A stretch of 64,000 nucleotides of DNA from Buxus sempervirens (taxonomy: Eukaryota > Streptophyta > Magnoliopsida > Buxales > Buxaceae), in assembly GCA_947561395.2 (NCBI GenBank), contig OX387185.1, forward strand, positions 38,730,213 to 38,794,212, given 5' to 3'. This document shows, piece after piece, positions 12,901-22,500 of the stretch (position 1 is its first letter; each line of letters starts with the position of its first letter). The notes under the pieces were generated by a model. The model was not told where the DNA came from. It saw nothing but the letters and a program-made list of their open reading frames with translations, and did no database searches. The position numbers and the translations under genes are program-made.

Positions 12901-14687
12901 AAAAATCTCTCCCCTCATAGCTTAGCCCAAGATCCACCGTTATCACAACCCACCCAGCCATCACCTCTGCTTTAAGCCTTTAACAACCCAAACCGACAAC
13001 TTGATAGAACTGCCAAATAAATCGTGGAACTGAGAAATTTTATTAAGTCTCTACACCAAGAGAGCATTGGAGTCAAGAAGAACCAGTCATATAAAAACCC
13101 CCTCATCTCTCCAATAAACTTCATCTTTTTTTCCTACTATCCGATCTATGCATCTTTCCCCTGAGATATCAGGGCTAATTAAAACCATATTTTGGATACC
13201 ATATGCCCTTCATCACCCAGCAAACCATAAGAAACAAGATGTCTAAGTAAAAGACAGACTCATGATTGAATTTTACCATTAAACCAAACAATATTCAATT
13301 TCATTAGCCAAATCACCCAGTTGCATCACTAACCCATTGCCTTCATCTAGGCAATCGTACCCGCATAAAAATTTCTCATGCATGTACAACACAGAAACCT
13401 CAGACCTGAATTTCAGGCCCGTATCTCCTTAAAGCCCAACTGCCTCAACATAGTCTAGTTTCAGCTAAACTAACCACCAATAGACATCATGAGAGTAATC
13501 AAATTCCCATCTAAGCTCCTCGTATATCTTCTAGATTAGCATTAGATTTTTCTATATTTACATCTTGACTAGGGATATACAGTCTGCCATCAATCTTCTC
13601 CACCTCAAGCCAGAGACCATATTTACTCTTAGAAACAATGTATCATATGCCTTTTGCATCATTCTTGCACATCAAATGCTTGAACATATAATTAATCAAA
13701 CAGTTTGAAAACCAGCCATGCAGCTCTTACGGACTTTCGGGGATACATCCACTGTCCAGAGTCTGGTTGCATGAATTCAAAGGCCCAAATCTACAAGTTT
13801 CATGACTCCAATAATTAGCTCATGAAAATTCCCAAATAGCACATGCAAATAACCAAAGAAAAGTGAATAAAATAAACACAAAACAAGCAGAAACATAACA
13901 CAGAATTTCCGCAAAGAGAGTATTCACTCTCAGATAGGAAATCAAAAATTTCAACGGAAAACCATGGGTTCCCATAACAACCAGTCAAATTCTAATGAAA
14001 ACCAGCCAACGTTAATGAAATAATGCCTCATTGTATAATTTCAAAATCATCATCATCATCAAAATAATCATAATCTGCACAGCTGCACTATTATCGTGAT
14101 ATCACCATCCAATAAAATCTTAACTTGAGATATTGCATTAAGAGTTCCCAATTGAGAAAGCATGATTGAGGGAGAAGAATCACTCCCTTAAAAAAAACCT
14201 CTTTTTTTCTAAGGAGCTTGAATCCTTTTCCTAAATGCCGGGACAACCATCCTACTTGTGCATATTCTTCCTTGAATTCCGAAACGACATTAACATATAT
14301 TTTACATACCAAGCACATATCCTTCTTAAGAAACAAAACCAAAGAAAGTATCAATAATGGTCACTTTATCAGTTTAGCTATAATCAAACTCAACATACAG
14401 TAATTTAAAACCATTTTACAGGGAAAGAAATGTTTGACGAATGTAAATTGTAGCAACATCGACAGAAATTGAACGAAAAACCAAGAAAGCTTTACACTAT
14501 TTAAATTCCAAATACATGACAGAGAAAGAGGGAGAGAGAAAGACCTTATGGGATTGTAGACGGCGTTGGGGAAGAAGAGAACAGGAGTGGCTGTAGCAGA
14601 GAAGAAGAGATGAGCCGCCAGTGCTGCGAACGCACCATCGACGCACGGATAGTGATAGAGAACCGCAGCTTTTCTAATAGCATGCAT
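321..14687 (-). CDS. DHH-family phosphoesterase-like protein, exons 1-4 (3' end outside window)
   Basis: Exons read on the minus strand are 14687-14545, 4037-3942, 3394-3031 and 455-321. All junctions visible in the window have GT/AG borders and keep phase, giving 246 residues so far. The last exon ends at a good donor (320-319), so the gene continues past position 1. The protein opens MHAIRKAAVLYHYPCVDGAF, which fits DHH motif I. An acidic stretch DEIDDVYLLDFV (motif II-like) follows, then the signature VVVLDHHKTALE at about residues 81-92, and later GATIAYDYF. Known DHH proteins are metal-dependent phosphoesterases (RecJ, exopolyphosphatase and oligoribonuclease types); the substrate of this plant clade is unknown to me. 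ATG 14687 was chosen because no in-frame ATG lies upstream. Intron 1 is about 10.5 kb and packed with transposons. The DHHA1-like C-terminus is not in the window. Confidence 0.85.
962..996 (-). mobile_element. Extremely 5'-truncated retroposed tail (35 bp)
   Basis: A T-rich insert reads on the minus strand as ACTGATAAAAAAAAGC followed by about 20 A, like the tip of a LINE 3' end. It is flanked by AACTCCAAACTATG (948-961) and AACTCAAACTATG (997-1009), a target duplication differing by one base. It lies in intron 3 of the DHH gene. Confidence 0.5.
1080..1297. mobile_element. PIF/Harbinger (Tourist-like) MITE
   Basis: This 218-bp noncoding element is flanked on both sides by TTA (1077-1079 and 1298-1300), the usual Harbinger target duplication. 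Its terminal inverted repeats are GATTATGTTTGATTAGGTGG and, from the right end, GATGTGTTTGGTTAGATGG. Behind them are similar A/T-rich AATGGAAAG-type words. It lies in intron 3 of the DHH gene. Confidence 0.65.
1301..3030. other. Remainder of DHH intron 3
   Basis: No gene is seen. A T-run at about 2158-2168 followed by GGAAAGTAAGCGAAAAG could be the minus-strand 3' end of another truncated LINE, but no target duplication was found. The acceptor for exon 4 is the CAG at 458-456 and the donor after exon 3 is at 3030-3029. Confidence 0.3.
3832..3902. repeat. (AG)n microsatellite, about 35 units
   Basis: An uninterrupted AG run lies in DHH intron 2. On the gene's strand it is a (CT)n tract beginning about 40 nt after the exon 2 donor (3941-3940). 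Reading frames through it give only serine-leucine repeats and are not genes. Confidence 0.95.
4657..5015. mobile_element. Possible MITE with weak inverted ends
   Basis: The left end GGTTGTTTGGTGTTC followed by AACTCATTCC faces the right end, read in reverse as AGTTTGGTGAGCAAC followed by ATTCATTCC. The interior is noncoding and AT-rich. No clear target duplication was found, so the borders are approximate. Confidence 0.35.
5355..7891 (+). mobile_element. LTR fossil A: solo LTR, Ty3/gypsy-like (family 1)
   Basis: The element runs from TGTAACG to GGGCGTGACA and is flanked by a perfect 5-bp duplication GATTC (5350-5354, 7892-7896). It interrupts the L1 LINE. The orientation comes from the family-conserved stretch near the 3' end, CTTACTGGG...GAGACTCACCCC...TTTCACAG (about 7485-7530). 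No retroviral protein region is seen, so it is read as a solo LTR of 2.5 kb. The family (large LTRs with TGTAAxxCCC/GGGGCGTTACA ends) resembles Tekay/Del-type chromoviruses; that assignment is from memory. Confidence 0.75.
6660..7150. repeat. Array of alternating small hairpins inside LTR A
   Basis: About seven units, each 60-75 bp, alternate two self-complementary modules. The first is GTACTGCTAG...CTAGTTCAGTAC. The second is CCCAG...CTGGG, seen as CCCAGCATTTTGAGATGTCTGGGA and similar forms. Stems are kept while loops vary. Confidence 0.65.
8201..9147. mobile_element. Non-autonomous PIF/Harbinger-like element, copy 1
   Basis: The terminal inverted repeats are GGTACCGTTTGGTAATGC and, from the right end, GGCTCCGTTTGGTAACG. 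TTA flanks both sides (8198-8200, 9148-9150). The 947-bp interior has no coding capacity. It carries subterminal self-complementary words (GCTTTCGAAAGC, CTTTTGAAAG) and a tandem array. It sits inside the zinc-knuckle region of the L1 LINE. A second copy of the same family is at 19308-30247. Confidence 0.7.
8535..8720. repeat. Tandem repeat, about 20-bp unit, inside the PIF/Harbinger-like element
   Basis: About nine imperfect copies of TTTAACCCGATAATGACCCG occur. The same array is present in copy 2 of the element (24800-24890, 27187-27278 and 29780-29845), where it was the landing site of two LTRs. Confidence 0.8.
10106..11631. other. DHH intron 1, no recognised feature
   Basis: Unique-looking AT-rich sequence. 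Short open frames here (for example 10549-10731 and 10690-10908) resemble no protein I know and lack coding character. Confidence 0.4.
11645..12775 (-). mobile_element. 5'-truncated L1-type LINE with target duplication
   Basis: On the minus strand it reads GGLGLRSIRTFNKALLQKWL, then WRYGNERDNLWRKVI, KIRFWEGLW and LRRNLLDWE. The zinc-knuckle region follows: SKVSFFLWVAV, CIMCKKEEETMDHLLSHC, then WVICGERNRITF. This is the ORF2 end of plant L1 elements, in three frames with a stop at about 12255. It is flanked by the 13-bp duplication TAATCATTATGAT (11632-11644 and 12776-12788). The tail has become an AT microsatellite. It lies in DHH intron 1, in the same orientation as the gene. Confidence 0.85.
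12789..14544. other. DHH intron 1, proximal part, no recognised feature
   Basis: No gene, RNA or element was recognised. The donor of exon 1 is at 14544-14543 (minus strand AAG|GTCT). Confidence 0.4.
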
Positions 14688-14735
14688 GGCGAAAAGATGA
14701 GAGTTGCTGATAATGTACAAATACAGCTTCTGCGT

Positions 14736-14756
14736 CTAGGGTTTATATGTTCTCTA
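14736..14756 (-). promoter_or_regulatory. Candidate core promoter of the DHH gene
   Basis: On the minus strand, ACATATAAACCCTAGACG overlaps a TATA-like ATATAAA and a telo-box-like AAACCCTAG about 55-60 nt upstream of the ATG at 14687. The position fits a very short 5'UTR. Inference only. Confidence 0.35.
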
Positions 14757-14941
14757 GAACCCTTCATAGGTAAGTTTATTTAGTTGATTTTCCCTCGCCT
14801 CCGCTCCGTTCGTCTCCCAGTTACAAGTAGGATGATTTACAGGTACCGCGAGATTGGGATGATTTGAAATCGCCGGCTGAAGTTGGCTCCTCTCTCTTCT
14901 CTCTCTAAAAAGCTAGGTTTTTTTTTTTTTTGGTAAACTCT

Positions 14942-14957
14942 TAAAAAAAAAAAAAGG

Positions 14958-14994
<37 letters not shown>
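14942..14994. repeat. poly(A)-poly(G) insert between 11-bp direct repeats
   Basis: T, 13 A, GGC, then 35 consecutive G (14959-14993) and one A are bounded by TGGTAAACTCT on both sides (14931-14941 and 14995-15005). A run of about 13 T lies just upstream. It sits about 270 bp upstream of the DHH start. Confidence 0.8.
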
Positions 14995-15005
14995 TGGTAA
15001 ACTCT

Positions 15006-17586
15006 AGAAAAGGTTTTTTACTTATCCTTATCCATGATATAATATAATATATATTATATATATCTCTTATATATAAATGGAGCACACCATTGGGAATCGC
15101 GCCAAGAATTATATAAATTTTACCAGAATACCATTACAATTCTCTGATAAACTTCAATAATGTATGGATACAATTGTCTTTTCTGTTTCAACGCACTTTA
15201 AACTAAGCAGTTGTGAGCATTTAGGAACGGTTCCGTAACTTCCCTTTACCTTCTTTGCCTCCCATTCTCTACACCCGTCTTCATTTCAAACGTCAAAGCT
15301 TTCCACAGAGGAGAGGATCCCTTTGACAGCCTTCGCAGTTGAATTGCTCTGTTCTCGGTGAAGATCATTGAATACAACCTTTCAATTTGTTTGAACTTTA
15401 TTCTCTTCTACGCAAAATTTGTTCTTTGATTCTGGTTTTGCTCTATTCGGAAACAGTGTTCGACTGTTGCGTCCAAAAGCAATATATGCTGGTGCTCCAG
15501 GTCTAAATAGGTGGGAATGGTTTCCACCTATTTTTCTGGTTCCGACCTTTTTGGATATTCATCCTGGTAACTGCGACTTCGAACTTTTGTTTCCGAGTAG
15601 CGTTTTGTTTTGAATGTCAGAGGTTTCATGTTAGAGATTTGATATCTAATCGTGATTTCCAGAGGAGACGATTCCGGAGAAGTCAAGCCATTTCCAGAAA
15701 AGACAATTAAATGACCTTTAAATAAAGAGAGGTATTTGCACCTCATTCTTTTGTTTTCTAAAATTTTCAGTCCCTTTCAACGCAGCACGTTTTTCTTTGA
15801 ACAGGAAGAAAAATTATTTCTATAGATTTCTCCTCATGGCTGTGACTGGGAGAGTGAGGCCTCTCTTTTTTTCTTCTAATCCTTCACAACATCGACAAAG
15901 GCCTCCAAGGGAATTTCGATTTAGAAGCTCTACAACAAAATTGATAAGAATTGAAAAGCCTCTTATATTTCCATAATCATCGATTAGAACTTGCACGTCT
16001 GGGCATCTACCGAGGAGGTACCAGTAACATAGACCAGAAATTGTCTAGAAATCCTAATTAGCTAAGATCTCCGTGAATCCTACTCGAATTTTCAAGTGTT
16101 ATTTTCTTTTTCGATTTTCTTCAGGCCTCAGAGAACTACCTTCATTTTCTTGGCCAAGAACCTACCTTACCAAGAAATGTCGAATTCTTGCTCAAGGTGC
16201 GTAAGTTATTTCCATGTTTATTTGCCTTATTTTTTGTGTTTGGTATATCTACTCTGTTGGTATATTTTATTGGCTTTGCTGAAATTTTGATTTTTGTGAA
16301 AGCTTTGATAACAATTCTAATATAGATGTGTTTACACAGAGTTTTTATTTACCAACAATATATGGAATGCAATTATTATTCAAAACATGAGGCATGCACA
16401 ACATAACATGTTCCATGAAGCTCTAGCATAAGCTTTTGCGTCGTCATTTGCATGAATTCTTTGTTCTCTCTTGCCTTCTTATATTTATTTTGTGATGCAT
16501 TTTTCGGACCCACTTATTAGGTTTGTTTTTTCTTGAAACTAGGTTTCTTTTCGTTTTTTCCCCCTAAAATTGATTCCATTCGATATTTGGAGAATGCATT
16601 AAAAAAAATTTTCTTTTTAACTTTCGTCAATGATGAATTTTGCTGTGTTATTATTATTTCCCTTTTTTTCTGACATGATTCTCTGGACGTAGTTGCATCA
16701 ATGTAGTCATTTACATATTTATTAAAAAAAATCTCTATTATGTTATAGCTAGCTATGAGATTTCTAGCAGTTGCATTGACATGTTTGGACGATTTCTCCT
16801 TTATAATGATGTTTTTTTCCTTCTTTTTTTTTTTTAAGGCTCCGTTTGTTTTGTTAGTGACATTCTATTCCCCCACAGAATAGGATCTTATTGTATTCTT
16901 TTTCCTTTACTTTTTTCATTCTTTCATTCGTCGATTAGCTTTTTTCTTCTCCTTAATCCCATTGAGAGTGGTGAAATCTGAAGTATAAACAACTAACATA
17001 TATATCCGCTTCTAACATTGAAGGTTAAGGAGATACTCAGCACTTGAAAGTAGCACATGATGGTTGCTTGAAGTCGAAGCTTTTCAATAGAATTCTGATT
17101 ACCACCTAAAACACAACATAAAAAATGATATGGGGAAGGAAAAAAATTTGAAAAGAATGCAATATATATGGTGTTAGAGCTTGAATTATGGATAAAGAAA
17201 GCTCATTTGATAGGGCAGGTTAAGTGGGCTAGAATATTACTCAACATTAATTACCTGAAAATGATACTTTGTTCTTCACACAAACAAAACCGTTGTTTTA
17301 TTTTATGTGTAGTGTGTTTAATAATGCTTTTCCTTCAATTCTTATCAATATTGGTTTTGTTTCTTTAAGTGTGCAGCCCTTGAAATATTTCATATTACGT
17401 TGAAATCAATGCTTCCCCTTCTCTATTCTCTGCGTGCTTTACACACTCCTTGGGATCTTCAATTTTGCAACTTCTGATGTACACTCTTTATTTCATTGCC
17501 AAAACATCACTTTTAAGGTATTATTCATTAAATAAAAACCCTAACACTGCAAGATCCTAGAACCCCCTCCATCCCTTCTTTCATAT

Positions 17587-17650
<64 letters not shown>

Positions 17651-18120
17651 ATTATATATGTGTTGCAATTAACAACTCCTCTCCCCCCACTAGGAGCTGT
17701 TGGACAGCAAGTAGTGGCATTCAGAATATCAAGGGTACATAAGCTTTTATGGGTCGTAGATGCTTGGGTGTTCAATACACACTTTATGTAGAATGGTTTC
17801 CACTATTTAGATTGTTTTCTCCTTTCCTGGGGATATTGGATCACTTGGTTGACGGATGAATGAGTTAGAAAATTAATACCTGATTTATATTGATAAGCAT
17901 GACCAAAAGATTCAAATGATCCATTGCTATACCTCAAATTTCCGTTAGGCATGTATCGCGGTTGGAAGTATTGAACTTACAGGGCGGACCCTCACCTTGC
18001 TACCTAGTCTTTTAAGGAGGTAAGCATACAATCAGTTTGAAGATGTTTAACAGTGATGACCAAGTATAACGGAAGAGATGTAGATTTATACGGTTGCAAA
18101 TGGGTCTCACCCACTTCCAA
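15006..18120. other. Intergenic, mostly unrecognised; possible leader region of an unknown plus-strand gene
   Basis: The segment 15240-16200 is less AT-rich than its surroundings. It holds a 46-codon open frame (15836-15976, MAVTGRVRPLFFSSNPSQHR then an Arg/Pro-rich stretch) and, after an acceptor-like TTCTTCAG (about 16124), ATGTCGAATTCTTGCTCAAG followed by a donor-like GTGCGTAAGT. These could be 5' exons of a divergent gene, but no protein family is recognised and no continuation was found. Around 16838 is GGCTCCGTTTGTTTTG, possibly a truncated Harbinger end. The rest shows nothing. Confidence 0.2.
17588..17647. repeat. (CT)n microsatellite, 30 units
   Basis: An uninterrupted CT run. Reading frames across it on both strands are artefacts. 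Confidence 0.95.
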
Positions 18121-18130
18121 AATAACATAC

Positions 18131-18158
18131 GTGCAGTACTGCATGTGCACTCTGCTAG
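18131..18158 (+). mobile_element. Helitron-like 3' terminus, copy 1
   Basis: A hairpin-forming ACGTGCAGTACTGCATGT is followed by GCACTCTG and CTAG, then T. A hairpin about ten bases before a CTRR end and an insertion T is the Helitron 3' pattern. The 5' end (TC) was not located, so the element body is undefined. Confidence 0.4.
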
Positions 18159-18355
18159 TATATATAATAAGAAGAGATCCCTTGGGAATCATGCCGAACA
18201 AAATACGTTGCTTTCCAAAACAGCTCTTACACACTATTGAAAAGATCTATTGATAAAAGGGTAGAATGGTCAAAACTGCCTCAACTTTTCCTAAAACAAA
18301 TAATGAGTTTTGCAACTGGTCCTTCCAACATTGTCTCCCTCCATCACTTTCTACA

Positions 18356-18387
18356 CACGTGCAGTACTGCACGTGCACCCCTTCTAG
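18356..18387 (+). mobile_element. Helitron-like 3' terminus, copy 2
   Basis: A perfect 20-bp palindrome CACGTGCAGTACTGCACGTG (18356-18375) is followed by CACCCCTT and CTAG, then T. It has the same layout as the terminus 229 bp upstream, suggesting tandem or nested family members. The 5' end was not identified. Confidence 0.45.
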
Positions 18388-19529
18388 TATAGATAATTAT
18401 AATTTACACCCTGAGGTTTTAGACAATCCCACTTTTCCTTTTAAGATTTTTAAAATACGAATTTACCCTATTGAGGTTTGCTGTGTGTTACGTAAGAAAG
18501 CTGGTATATCAAAGTAAGATGTCTCACTGTCGTGCACTTCTTATAACGGATGTCCAACAAATATACAGAGTTGCATTTAGAAGTTAAAAGAATATTGGAA
18601 GTGGGTTGAAAATGAATCTTAATGATGCGTTTTCAACTTAATTTTGTGAGAAACGGAAAGGTTAAAATTCAATCATCATTGTTTCAAGTTTATCTTTCAA
18701 CACATCTTTATCAAAATAATAATTAACTTTTAGTGAAATTTCACTCTTACAAAATAATATGTTCCGAGAATGCCATTTTCTCATTTAAGGGAGGAGAGAG
18801 ATAGAGGGTTTTAATCCAATGACTTGTAAAATACTTAAGAAGACTTGTACCCTTTATCAATTGAGTTGTACAATACTGTTTTTAACTTGTATAGCTATGA
18901 GGATCCTAACCAACTTTAAGGATTCAGAACAAATCAAACTAAACCACTTTAAGGATCTTAACCAACATGTTCAGAAATAGATCAAGTGGCAACCTCCAAT
19001 CCTCCATCCTTTTGTCAAGATAAGCTTTGATGGAGCATGAAGGAACTCTTCATGAGTGGCAACAGTGGGAGGTGTTGTGCGCGATCAATTTGGTGGTTTC
19101 CTTGCTGGATTTGCCTTGATGGTCGGTGCCTTCTCAGCCATTCAAGCAAAGGCAATGGGGGCTTTAGAAGGTCTTAATCTTGCAGTTGCTCTCAATATGT
19201 CTCATGTTATCCTCGAAGGTGACTCACAAGTCATAATCAATCTCCTCTTAAGCTCGGATCAGTCTTATCCATGGTGCATACGAGGTATCTTGCAGGAAGT
19301 CAAATCTGGTACCGTTTGGTAACGCTTTTCAAAAATGCTTTTTTGCTTTTCAAGAGAAGAATAGAAATGTTACTTCTTACTTTAACCATTAATTTACTTT
19401 CTTGCTTCTAAAACCCTAAACATAAAACTAGACCTGGAAAAAATCGACCCAGCCTATCCGAATCCAACCCGAATAAACGGGTTCGAGTTTACCCGTGTAA
19501 TAGTTGGGTCAGTTTCGGGTTGAGGATGT

Positions 19530-22500
19530 TGTAGCACCCCGAAACCAGGTCCACCCAGTTAGGGTTCATACTGGCTCCCGAGCGTTATTTGAGGGCCTAA
19601 AGCACTATGAGATGCCTTAAGAAACTAACCAAGACAATCATAATGTAATCCTAAATTAATAGAAAAACTGCTATATAACGACTGTAACTACAAGGTTGTA
19701 TGACAGTTCTGTAGCACCTGATAATCACAGTTATCTATAGGCATTATATCAATAACAATTATCAAACAAAAGCTAAACAAAAAAAATATAGATCTACAAA
19801 TATGGTTTATTAAGTTCACACATTCTCTCTCTCTATATATACAATATACATGATCAAAAAAATATAAAATATACAAATATCAAATATTTGCCTTCTCTAG
19901 TTCTAGCCGGGATAATAATAATTCACTGGCCTATATTTTGAATCACCCTCAAATTCTGCCCCTCTACGCATCTCACCAACAGAATTTGAAAACAAAACAG
20001 ATAAAAAAACAAAACTCGCGTGAGATTACCATCCCAGTAAGTAGCACTATGCATGATAAGAAACAGTTTATGCAATTTCATATAATAAATAATATACTCG
20101 AATACAATACGATCAAATCCCATCAATTTCGTGCTGAAAACAATTCAAACATAAAGAAGCAGTTCATTAGCAATTAAACCATAATTTCACTATTCAGGAT
20201 CATAATAGTAAGCTAAAAAAAAGAAATTTATCCACTACGATATCAGCATAAAGTGTATGAAAATTGAGATAATCATCCTCTACCCTCTAACCATGATTCA
20301 AGGTCTAGCGGAGTGCTTCTCTACGCTACCTGACAAATCAATGTCAAGCGGAGTGCCCCTCTATGTGGCCTAACAAATCCAGGTCAACGGAGTGCCTCTC
20401 TACGCTGCCCGATGAAGCAAGGCCAAGCGGAGTGCCCCTCAACGCTGCCTATTCATAGCACATACTCAAGTAGAATTCCCTTCCACTTCCTAAATCATAT
20501 GAAGAAACAATTCTGTATAACAACACAAATTTCCGTATAAACTCATAAAAACCAACCACCGTTAAACAATTTCATAGTTCTAAGCTTTTGGGGTAAATTT
20601 GGGTTCACGATCCACCGTGCCTCAAAGCACGTGGTGAATTTAGTTCACGATCCCCATAACTCACATTTGTGGTGGATGTAGGTACACAATCCCCCACTAA
20701 GGTGAACAACAATCCACAATCCCCAACCAAGGCGAACCGCAATCCACGATCCACAAATATCCATGTCTGTGGTGGATGCAGGTTCACGATCCCCCGTTAG
20801 GGTGAACAACAGTTCACGATCCCCAACCGAGGTGAACTGCAATCCCAGTCCACAGAACATCCAACCATAGGCCCTCAGCCCTTTTCAAACTAACAGGAAG
20901 CCTCAGCTTCATAATTCAAATCACAATCAAGCAAAATCAATGTTATAGAATCCTCAACACACATTTTCAATATCAATACAAACCCCTTGTAACGCCCCGG
21001 ATCCGTGTTGTTCATTAAAGATATAACACGTCTCACGGAGGTTAGGCAAGGATCGTTAATCAATTTATGATCGCTGGATAATCATACATCTATAACCTGA
21101 CAGAGTGCACATTTCCATTTATGCAAAATTGTAACATTTAAATTGAATTGGAATCATATGGTTCATCCCCAATTAACTTTAATACATCTCAATTAATTCA
21201 AGTTCTCAAATTCAGAACAGATAACCTACAAGTCTAAGGAAAGTAATAGTAGTCTTCCTCCCTATATGCCTCAGCAGGATCTACCCCAGTAATTTTCTCA
21301 CCACGAGTATCTGAAAAACAGAACAACAACAGAGTGAGATACGAATATCTCAGCGAGTAGCACATGCATGCAGAAATAGTTGATCACATTTTAAAACTAT
21401 GCATCGACAACACTACAATACATTTAAACAATCAACATCAATTTCCCCAGTTCAAATCAAACAAATCACATCTCAGTTAAGTACAATAACACATCGATTG
21501 GTCAATGTCATGACTATCGTTTAGTTGATAAATTAAGCATGCCAAGTAGACACTCCACACCTCCATGTACACAGTTCCGGCCTACTCAGGGTTTCGGATA
21601 CTCTAAAATGACGGCCTACTCAGGGTTTCGTCATCCAATGCAGGCCTACTCCCCCGGTTTCTACATTGACAACCAGGCTTACTCAGGGTTTCTGGCTGCT
21701 CTACACCGGTCGTGGCAACACACAAGGCCATGCAATTCCAACAACCAACAATAACATCACATTACTAAGCTTAAACATCTGGATCCAGGACAAGCTAGAC
21801 CAAAACAGTAAACATCGTATAATCTCAATTTCAATATCAAAATAAAACCCATTCATTCCACATCATGTAAAACTCATCACAATTCATCACCTGTCCCTCT
21901 GGACCAAGCAGTACTTCAAGTACTTCAGTATTTTTCTCATTTCCGTAATACATGCCATTTGGAAATAAAACTCAAGTATTCATACCAAAGAATTCCTTTC
22001 AATACATTTAAAGTTTCCAACAAGTGAAACCAGAAATACAATAACTTCTCAATCAAAACAGTGTATAGAACAAGGAAAAATAACTGGTAACTCTTACTAG
22101 TTTGGTGTCCGGCACAATACTCATAAGTAACCTAAACTCAACTTAAAAACTCCTACGAGGTTCACTAATTTTTCCTCTAATAATTTCATAGGCAAAATGG
22201 TTTCCCAGGTTCCTAACCAAGTGAATAGTGAAGTGGTTTAACCCCTAAGTAATGCAAATACTCTTGGTCAAATCAGAAATTCCATTTCAGTAAGCAAAAT
22301 AGGGTGTGCGCTCACTTCCTGAGGTGGGCGCGAGGTGAGCGCCGGTCGGCGGTGAAGAAACAGTCAAAAATGGACCTACCGCTCACTCGACGCTAGGTGA
22401 GCGCGAGACGAGCGTGAGGTGAGCGCGAGATTCGCGCGAGATGGGCGCAAGGTTTTCTACTTCGCGCGAGATGAGCGCCAGCCGGGCGTGAGCTCGGCAG

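Noticed and set aside
13000-13900. Possible minus-strand LINE ORF1 (DUF4283-like) in DHH intron 1
   Set aside because: Short tryptophan-containing patches were suggestive, but no motif order could be supported.
21539-21754. 71-codon frame with Tyr-Ser-Gly-Phe repeats
   Set aside because: Produced by the GGCCTACTCAGGGTTTC repeat cassette of LTR C.
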